A DNA stretch of 64,000 bases from assembly GCA_963762425.1 (NCBI GenBank), contig CAVXKY010000023.1:117420-181419 (forward strand). The letters are read 5' to 3'. Source of the DNA: REEB95 sp963762425 (GTDB lineage Bacteria > Pseudomonadota > Alphaproteobacteria > ATCC43930 > CGMCC-115725). Under the pieces are notes generated by a model. The model was given only the letters and a program-made list of their open reading frames with translations, searched no databases and was not told the origin of the DNA. Of this stretch, positions 58,896-64,000 are shown piece after piece. Both the position numbers and the translations under genes were made by a program. How positions within the stretch are numbered: position 1 is the stretch's first letter; the number at the start of each line of letters is the position of its first letter.

Positions 58896-60038
58896 TGCTC
58901 GTAGTCTATCGGCAGGGCATTCATAGGCCAATGTCTCCCTGGGACGTTGGTTCAAGCGCAATGCGATCTTGTTGAGATACGCTTGAGAGTAGACCGATAG
59001 ATCTTTCCCTTTGGGGAAGTACTGGCGCAGCAAGCCGTTGGTGTTCTCGTTGCTGCCGCGCTGCCAGGGGCTACGGGGATCGCAGAAGTAGACCTTCACG
59101 CCGGTGGCGACGGTGAAGGCCTTGTGCTCGGCCATCTCCTTGCCGCGGTCCCAGGTCAGCGAGCGGCGCAGTTCTGCGGGAAGCTTGCGCACATGCTTGG
59201 CGAGCGCGCCAACCACGCTGACCGTGTCCTTGCTCGGGACCTTGATCAGCATCGCAAAGCGGGTCTGGCGTTCCACCAGTGTCGCGATGTGGGTGTTGTT
59301 GCCCCCGGAGAGCAAATCGCCTTCCCAGTGCCCCGGCACGGCGCGGTCCTCGGCCTCGGCCGGGCGCTCGCGAATCGAGACCGCATCCGCGATCTGCCCC
59401 AGCCCGTTCTTCGCCGTGCCGCCCTTGGCCTGGCGCATCTGCCGCGCCGTGCGCAGGTGCGCCATCAGCTCCCTCTTCAGCACGCCCCGCGCCTGAACAA
59501 AAAGACTGCGATAGATCGTTTCGTGAGATACCTGCATGTCTTGGTCGGGGGCAAACTCCCGCTTCAGCCATCCCGAGATCTGCTTTGGCGACCACTGGAG
59601 CGCAAGCTTCTGGGCGACGCGCCATCGTAGCTCTGGATGGCTCGCCAGGCGACACGGCTTCGGACGTAACCCCCGCGACCAGGCGCGCCCATCGGCCTCG
59701 CTCGCGCGATAGCCACCCCACCCTCCATTGCGCCTTACCTCCCGACTGACCGTGGAAGGCGTGCGCCCCAGGCCGGCCGCGATTCGACGCATCGAGCGAC
59801 CGGCGGCAATCCCGCGCGAGATCTCCTCACGCTCCTCAAGCCGCAACGCTACCGCAGCTCTCCGCCGCGCCGCCGGGGCTATCCCTCCATTGAGCACCAG
59901 AACCCTATAAACGCCGCTCTTGTTCCTACGCTCCAGCGCTCGGGCAATATCGGCTACGCACTGGCCGCCCCTCCATCGCTCCCATAGCTCGGCCCTCTGC
60001 CGGGCGGTGAACCTCGGTCGCATCCCATCCATACGCAT
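58884..60038 (-). CDS. IS30-family transposase
   Basis: A 384-residue DDE transposase. The N-terminal helix-turn-helix regions (RQRAELWERWRGGQCVADIA, GRSMRRIAAGLGRTPSTVSREVRRNGG) bind the ends. The catalytic core has the first aspartate in GHWEGDLLSGG, the second in LTWDRGKEMAEH and the glutamate in GSNENTNGLLRQYFPKG. ATLVERQTRFAML and SPWQRGSNENTNG are IS30 signatures. No frameshift or stop is seen. The stop codon lies within the left terminal repeat. Confidence 0.95.
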   Translation of the reverse strand: MRMDGMRPRFTARQRAELWERWRGGQCVADIARALERRNKSGVYRVLVLNGGIAPAARRRAAVALRLEEREEISRGIAAGRSMRRIAAGLGRTPSTVSREVRRNGGWGGYRASEADGRAWSRGLRPKPCRLASHPELRWRVAQKLALQWSPKQISGWLKREFAPDQDMQVSHETIYRSLFVQARGVLKRELMAHLRTARQMRQAKGGTAKNGLGQIADAVSIRERPAEAEDRAVPGHWEGDLLSGGNNTHIATLVERQTRFAMLIKVPSKDTVSVVGALAKHVRKLPAELRRSLTWDRGKEMAEHKAFTVATGVKVYFCDPRSPWQRGSNENTNGLLRQYFPKGKDLSVYSQAYLNKIALRLNQRPRETLAYECPADRLRAVLR

Positions 60039-60064
60039 CCCTCCTCATCCGAGATGATTAGAAG

Positions 60065-60090
60065 GTGTTGCGTCGATCGGTTGAATCCGC
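60065..60090. repeat. right terminal inverted repeat of the IS30-family element
   Basis: GTGTTGCGTCGATCGG followed by TTGAATCCGC. It is the inverted counterpart of 58870-58895 and lies 27 bases upstream of the transposase start. Confidence 0.8.
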
Positions 60091-60123
60091 CGTCAAAGGT
60101 GGACATAACGGCATGATACTGGA

Positions 60124-60152
60124 ATGTCCGGTTTACCCCCGAAAGCGGACAT
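60124..60152. repeat. GTCCGC palindromic repeat, third copy
   Basis: ATGTCCGGTTT and GAAAGCGGACAT form a hairpin like those at 57614-57687, with one changed base in the left arm. It lies just outside the right end of the IS element. Confidence 0.75.
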
Positions 60153-60179
60153 GGCTCGACGCGAGCGGTAGATCCGCCT

Positions 60180-60204
60180 AACCGCGGAAGGGCGGTTCGT
60201 TTTT
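60180..60204 (+). terminator. orphan rho-independent terminator right of the IS element
   Basis: AACCGC (60180-60185) pairs with GCGGTT (60192-60197) over GGAAGG, followed by CGTTTTT. It points rightward although no rightward gene ends close by. It probably served the gene at 57877-58701 before the IS inserted between them. Confidence 0.7.
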
Positions 60205-60246
60205 GGGCTATTAATGAACCGAGGGAAAAGCCGCCGGGTTAAGCCG

Positions 60247-60621
60247 CTACTCGCCCAGGAGGCTCTTTTGCAGTTCAGCCGATAAATTCTGGAGATTGGC
60301 CAGCGCGGCCAGAAGCGCGGCCAGATCGGAATTCGGCGCCTTGTTCTGCGGCGGAGAAATCGTTTTTACCAGCATTTGGATGTCGCCGCATTTGGCATGG
60401 ATCGCCTTCGCGGCATCCATGATGGGATTTTTTGCGCCGCTCTTGGCCTGGGTCGCGAAACCAAGATTCAGCATTTCCGCCAACAGCCGGGCCCGCTCCT
60501 CGGCGGCATCGCCCGCGCCGCATGGAATCGGGTCGCCTTCGCCGTCGTCGACGCACCATTGACGGTCATCTCCGGAAATATGGATATGAATCTCGCGGGC
60601 GCTCCAGGGATGCAGAGCCAT
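60247..60621 (-). CDS. hypothetical protein
   Basis: A 124-residue protein, not recognised. The N-terminal part (WSAREIHIHISGDDRQWCVDDGEGDPIPCG) looks like a small beta domain with two cysteines. The middle KAIHAKCGDIQMLVKTISPP and the C-terminal DLAALLAALANLQNLSAELQ are helical, the last possibly a coiled coil. No signal peptide. It is read leftward behind two other small unknown genes and may share their transcript. Confidence 0.65.
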   Translation of the reverse strand: MALHPWSAREIHIHISGDDRQWCVDDGEGDPIPCGAGDAAEERARLLAEMLNLGFATQAKSGAKNPIMDAAKAIHAKCGDIQMLVKTISPPQNKAPNSDLAALLAALANLQNLSAELQKSLLGE

Positions 60622-60689
60622 TTAAATTTCCTTCTCTCATTCGGTTCGGTTCGCAGGCACGCGGATTACATACGGGCCGTGTCCCGATT

Positions 60690-60920
60690 TCAGGGTGTGG
60701 CAGGCTTTCGTAAGGATGGCATCTTCGCTTCGCCCTCATACCAGATCGAGATAAGGTAATCTTCCTCGGTTTCATCGGCATTGGACGCCCGGCTTGCCGC
60801 CATCGTCGTTTGAACATACTTCACGGCGTTCTCGGGAAGCCTGGCGAGGAAGGCATTGACGGTCTCCTGCAGTTTGTAGGAATTGACGCCCCAACTGCCG
60901 TGAAATATTTCGACTTTCAT
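60690..60920 (-). CDS. hypothetical small protein
   Basis: A 76-residue protein starting MKVEIFHGSWGVNSYKLQETVNAFLA. It has a single compact alpha/beta pattern with the pieces AVKYVQTTMAASRASNADE and EDYLISIWYEGEAKMP. The start at 60920 has a GAGGAGAGAGAAC site right upstream; the frame to 61028 is leader. Not recognised; the EDYLISIWYE strand resembles that of small sensor-like or translation-related proteins only loosely. Confidence 0.65.
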   Translation of the reverse strand: MKVEIFHGSWGVNSYKLQETVNAFLARLPENAVKYVQTTMAASRASNADETEEDYLISIWYEGEAKMPSLRKPATP

Positions 60921-60952
60921 GTTCTCTCTCCTCGATTGTCGCGGCGCATGGG

Positions 60953-61258
60953 TCAGGGCAAGCCCGGAATCCCGGCCATGCCGCTCACCGCCTGATTGAG
61001 GACGGACAGCACGCCGAAAAACCGCCAAATCAGGAAAACGAAAGGCAGGCTGACGAGGACTATGCCGAACAGCTTAACGGTCCAGACATAGGCGGCCGAG
61101 CGGAAGAAAGTCTCGCCTCTCAGCGGATCGATCAGGTCGCGGATTTCCGCCTGCAAGCCGGGATCGTCGGGCGAACGCGCCGGACGCTCGCGCTCCCAGA
61201 AAGCCGGCGCCTGCTGGGAAGAGCGCGGCCGTTTAAGGGGGAGATAGGCTGGATGCAT
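60953..61258 (-). CDS. small membrane protein of unknown function
   Basis: A 101-residue protein with a basic, proline-rich cytoplasmic N-terminus (MHPAYLPLKRPRSSQQ) and a predicted membrane helix VKLFGIVLVSLPFVFLIWRFF near residues 61-81, followed by a short hydrophobic tail. No family recognised. It starts ten bases downstream of the GGDEF-EAL gene stop and may be cotranscribed with it. Confidence 0.65.
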   Translation of the reverse strand: MHPAYLPLKRPRSSQQAPAFWERERPARSPDDPGLQAEIRDLIDPLRGETFFRSAAYVWTVKLFGIVLVSLPFVFLIWRFFGVLSVLNQAVSGMAGIPGLP

Positions 61259-61268
61259 GCGGGCCTCC

Positions 61269-63608
61269 TCAAGCCACGGCCGTGAACGGGCGGCAATCGG
61301 CGGGAGCGAAATTTCCCCCGCGCCGCAGGATCGCGGTGACGTCCCCGGCGGGCAATGCCCGGCTGAAGAAGAAACCCTGCGCGTCGCAACAGCCGAGCTC
61401 GCACAGGAAGGCGGCCTGCGCCGCGGTCTCGACGCCCTCGGCGATCAGGCCGATGCGCAGCTCATGCGCCATTTCGACGATCGCGCGCACCACGGCGCGG
61501 TCCGCCTCGTTCTCCAGCATGCCGGAGACGAACTCGCCCGCGATCTTGATGCGCGAGGGGCGGAACCGCTTCATGTAGGCGAGCGAGGAATATCCCTTGC
61601 CGAAATCGTCGATGCTGATGCCGACGCCGCGCTCCTTGAGCCGCTCCAATATGTCATCCGAGCGTTCGGACACGTCCATCATGGCGTATTCGGTTATTTC
61701 GAGCTCGATCCGGTCCGGGGCCACGCCGTATTTATCGATGACCGCGAGAATCTTGCGCTGGATCCCCGCAACCTTGAACTCCGCCGCCGAGAGGTTGACG
61801 GAAAGCACCGGCGGCGCGATGCCGGCGTCAAGCCACTCCTTCATCTGCCGGCAGGCTTCGTTCAGCACCCACCGGCCGAGCGGCGCGATCAGCCCGGTCA
61901 GCTCGGCGATGTGGATGAAATTGCCCGGCAGCACCAGCCCGCGCGCCGGATGATTCCAGCGCACCAACGCCTCGAACCCCTTGATCTTTCCGTCGCGAAC
62001 GTCGACCTGGGGCTGATAATGCAGCGTCATCTGCCCATCGGCGATCGCCTGGCGCAGTTCGGCGACGAGCTGCACCCGCTCATGCACCTCGGTATCCATC
62101 GATTCCGTGAAGAAGCGATAGGTGTTGCGGCCTTCGGACTTGGCCCGGTAAAGCGCGAGGTCGGCGTGAGACAACAGCGTTTCGCCGTCGGTCGTCCCGG
62201 GTTCACCGACCGTGATGCCGATGCTCGTGCCGCTCTGGATGCGGTTGCCTTTAATCGAAAACGGCTGGGCAATGGCCTCGATCAATTTGCCGGCCAGGAC
62301 CGCCGCATCGGCCGGTTCCCGGATATCGGTCTGCAAAATCGCGAACTCGTCGCCGCCGAAGCGGGCGACCACATCGGTCACGCGAACGCCGTCGCCGAGC
62401 CGGTTGCCCACGGCCCTGATCAGCTCGTCGCCGGTCATGTGGCCCAAGGTGTCGTTGACGTCCTTGAAATGGTCGAGATCGAGATAATGGATGGCGAAGC
62501 CCTTGCCGCCGCGGCCGGCCCGGCCGATCGCCTGTTGCAGCGCCTCGACGAAGACCCGGCGATTGGGCAGTCCGGTCAGCGGATCGGCGCGCGCCAGCAG
62601 CGCCACTTTTTGTTCGGCGACCTTGCGCACGGCGATCTCGCGCGCGAGATACAGTCCCAGTCCGCCCAGGAAGAGCGTGGCGCCGGCGGCGACCGACAGG
62701 ATCGTCAGGGTGATTTTCCACCACGACGCCAGCCCTTCGTCATAGCCAAGCCCGATATTGACGAACAGCGGGTAGTTCGCGACGCGACGAAAACTGTGCA
62801 TGCGCTTCACATGATCGCTCGCGTCCCGCTGAATATAAAAACCCTGGTTCACGCCCAGGGTATCGACCTGACTCATGTTGCCGGTGATGGGTCTGCCGAT
62901 CTCGGCCAGGCCATCCGGGCTGTCCTTGCGGAAACGGGCGCGTACGATATTGTCGAGACCGACCAGCGTGATGGTCCCCTGTTCGCCGAGATTGATGGAT
63001 TTATGGAGTTGCGTCAGACGAGCGGGCGACAGCAAAAATCCCATTATGCCGACAAGGCGGCCGTTCTTGGTCTCGACGCGCTTGGTAATCGGGATCACCA
63101 TCTGATCCACGGTTCGGCTGTTCACCGGCTTTCCGATGAATATGCCCTCATACTTGCCGTCGAGCTGGATGCGGACATCCTCGTGGTCGTTCATGTCGAT
63201 GGGCTTCAAGTTCGGAGCATTCGTACTGGAGACGAGCATGCCGTTGGGCGCGATGATGCCGCCCTCGATAATGGGGCCGGTCGCAATCGGAAATTCGCGC
63301 GACCACGCGTAAATATTCATGTCCGACCCCTTGGCGCGCATGCGGCCGGCGACGGCGTCCATGGTTCTGACGCTGTTATCGAGGATATGCGTGACTTCGT
63401 CATCGAAGGCGAAGGCGAGATTGGTGGCGTTCGACTTCATGTCCTCGAGCGCGGCCTCCCGGGAGAAATAAATCGAGATCGCCACCGCCGCCCAAATGAC
63501 GAGGATCATCACGGCGACGATCGCCGCGATGCCTAATTTGATGGATTGTGTGTTATCGCGCGGATCGTCGCGCATCACGCCGCGCCACATGCGAAAGTAT
63601 TCTCCCAT
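61269..63608 (-). CDS. membrane GGDEF-EAL cyclic-di-GMP signalling protein
   Basis: A 779-residue protein. Helix 1 is at residues 25-50 and a second membrane helix near residue 310 (LTILSVAAGATLFLGGLGLYL). Between them is a periplasmic dCache-like sensor. The GGDEF domain has an intact RFGGDEFAIL, so diguanylate cyclase activity is possible. The EAL domain keeps GFEALVRW, LSVNLSAAEF, LEITEY, IDDFGKGYSSL and GLIAEGVET. The KID block reads RIKIAGEFV, an aspartate-to-alanine change next to the catalytic lysine that may weaken hydrolysis. Upstream lies an Flp pilin gene, so it may set pilus or attachment behaviour. Confidence 0.93.
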   Translation of the reverse strand: MGEYFRMWRGVMRDDPRDNTQSIKLGIAAIVAVMILVIWAAVAISIYFSREAALEDMKSNATNLAFAFDDEVTHILDNSVRTMDAVAGRMRAKGSDMNIYAWSREFPIATGPIIEGGIIAPNGMLVSSTNAPNLKPIDMNDHEDVRIQLDGKYEGIFIGKPVNSRTVDQMVIPITKRVETKNGRLVGIMGFLLSPARLTQLHKSINLGEQGTITLVGLDNIVRARFRKDSPDGLAEIGRPITGNMSQVDTLGVNQGFYIQRDASDHVKRMHSFRRVANYPLFVNIGLGYDEGLASWWKITLTILSVAAGATLFLGGLGLYLAREIAVRKVAEQKVALLARADPLTGLPNRRVFVEALQQAIGRAGRGGKGFAIHYLDLDHFKDVNDTLGHMTGDELIRAVGNRLGDGVRVTDVVARFGGDEFAILQTDIREPADAAVLAGKLIEAIAQPFSIKGNRIQSGTSIGITVGEPGTTDGETLLSHADLALYRAKSEGRNTYRFFTESMDTEVHERVQLVAELRQAIADGQMTLHYQPQVDVRDGKIKGFEALVRWNHPARGLVLPGNFIHIAELTGLIAPLGRWVLNEACRQMKEWLDAGIAPPVLSVNLSAAEFKVAGIQRKILAVIDKYGVAPDRIELEITEYAMMDVSERSDDILERLKERGVGISIDDFGKGYSSLAYMKRFRPSRIKIAGEFVSGMLENEADRAVVRAIVEMAHELRIGLIAEGVETAAQAAFLCELGCCDAQGFFFSRALPAGDVTAILRRGGNFAPADCRPFTAVA

Positions 63609-63650
63609 TCAATGTCCGGCGTGCTGTTTGCTCATCGGCGGGCCCCGGGC

Positions 63651-63688
63651 GGGGCGGCGGCCAGGTAACACGGGAAGCCCGCCGCCCC
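63651..63688. repeat. GC-rich inverted repeat between pilin and GGDEF-EAL genes
   Basis: GGGGCGGCGG (63651-63660) and CCGCCGCCCC (63679-63688) are perfect complements over an 18-base loop. It lies in the 99 bases between pilin stop and sensor start. No T-run follows, so it might slow transcription or protect the pilin mRNA end. Confidence 0.65.
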
Positions 63689-63707
63689 TCTCTCCAGGAC
63701 AGGAAAA

Positions 63708-63869
63708 TCAGAGGTTGACGGCGACCGTGTTGAATACGTTCTTCAGATTGCCGCCGACCGCGGTCAAGGCGGTGACGATGACCACCGAAATCAGCGCGGC
63801 GATGAGGCCGTATTCGATGGCGGTGACGCCGGTTTCATCGGCGATGAAACGGAGAATGAAACTACGCAT
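63708..63869 (-). CDS. Flp/Fap-type pilin precursor
   Basis: A 53-residue protein: a short basic leader (MRSFILRFIADETG), then TAIEYGLIAALISVVIVTAL and a polar end (GGNLKNVFNTVAVNL). TAIEYGLIAA with glutamate at position 5 of the mature pilin is the type IVb Flp signature, with likely cleavage by a CpaA/TadV-like prepilin peptidase after glycine 14. No tad/cpa assembly genes are visible, but the window ends 131 bases upstream. A GAAGGGA site precedes the ATG at 63869. Confidence 0.9.
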   Translation of the reverse strand: MRSFILRFIADETGVTAIEYGLIAALISVVIVTALTAVGGNLKNVFNTVAVNL

Positions 63870-64000
63870 GGCTGGGTCCCTTCGCGTGGACGAATTGGAG
63901 TTGTAGGGATGGTCGGACCGCCATCGCTAAGGGGGCGTTAAGAAACGGATAGGGATTTCTACCTACGCGGCGGGCGGCCGCGGCCGGAACGCCGGACGGT

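Larger units (their letters stand above)
58870..60090 (-). mobile_element. IS30-family insertion sequence
   Basis: About 1.2 kb with one transposase gene and 26-base imperfect inverted repeats at both ends (58870-58895 and 60065-60090). If the true ends are GGATTC and GAATCC, a two-base GC duplication (58870-58871 and 60089-60090) would flank it, which fits the short target duplications of this family. Transposase and ends look intact, so it may be active. It separates the secreted-protein gene from a terminator at 60180. Confidence 0.85.

Noticed and set aside
57614..60152. CRISPR array from the repeated GTCCGC units
   Set aside because: Only three units, palindromic, at irregular distances and without spacers or cas genes.
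61257..63536. A 759-residue rightward open frame
   Set aside because: Exact antisense of the GGDEF-EAL gene, which has all family motifs.
1..64000. tRNA or rRNA genes
   Set aside because: I looked for T-loop and anticodon-stem patterns and for rRNA blocks in the intergenic gaps and saw none; a covariance-model scan would be decisive.

Overview
The window is dense, GC-rich bacterial chromosome with about 63 protein-coding genes, no rRNA and no tRNA that I could see. Gene content points to an alphaproteobacterium, probably Rhodospirillales- or Rhizobiales-like: COQ9 next to peptide deformylase, a three-gene pnt transhydrogenase, an RsmB-type methyltransferase between guaB and guaA, ECF sigma/anti-sigma genes with a GGAAT-N16-CGTT promoter, YdcH/DUF465 genes, UDP-xylose synthesis genes and OpgC. 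Species cannot be told from the sequence.

Layout. 0-5.1 kb: rlmE (cut by the window edge), guaB, an rsmB-type gene, guaA. 5.2-16.9 kb: metabolic genes, including an acyl-CoA dehydrogenase/enoyl-CoA hydratase pair facing a livHMGF transporter operon followed by a 3-hydroxyisobutyrate dehydrogenase-like gene, a cyclase-family hydrolase, an aldo/keto reductase, a DUF1932 reductase and msrA. 16.9-22.6 kb: leftward genes, five of them translationally coupled or abutting: CoA-transferase, crotonase, exported spermidine-synthase-like protein, six-helix membrane protein and M28/glutaminyl-cyclase-like protein. 22.8-26.8 kb: DedA protein, small secreted protein, orphan FlhF-like GTPase, MFS transporter, TerC-family protein. 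26.7-47.7 kb: a glycan region with an ABC exporter, a glycoside hydrolase-glycosyltransferase fusion, galE, two tandem GT87-like membrane proteins, ugd, uxs, a UDP-glucuronate 4-epimerase-like gene, two SGNH proteins and opgC, interrupted by ubiB-, pepF- and acyl-CoA-ligase-type genes. 47.8-49.2 kb: ECF sigma factor and membrane anti-sigma factor. 49.6-56.5 kb: pntAA-AB-B, rpsU, def, COQ9, purE/purK, TauE. 56.8-60.2 kb: two DUF465 genes and a small accessory island with a secreted beta-rich protein, palindromic repeats and an IS30-family element. 60.2-63.9 kb: small unknown proteins, a membrane GGDEF-EAL protein and an Flp-type pilin.

Genes working together. The 26.7-47.7 kb block looks like a system that makes nucleotide sugars (GalE, Ugd, Uxs, 4-epimerase), polymerises or trims a glycan (GH-GT2 fusion, GT87 proteins), exports it (ABC protein) and decorates it with acyl groups (OpgC, SGNH proteins). 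I consider this the best candidate for an undescribed system in the window.

Sequence quality. Eight otherwise intact genes are broken by a frameshift, and each time the reading frame moves as if one base had been added (near 4403, 5243, 11126, 11630, 18121, 19927, 32500 and 53621). This one-sided pattern in housekeeping genes suggests insertion-type sequencing error rather than gene decay. I annotate these as single genes and flag the break.
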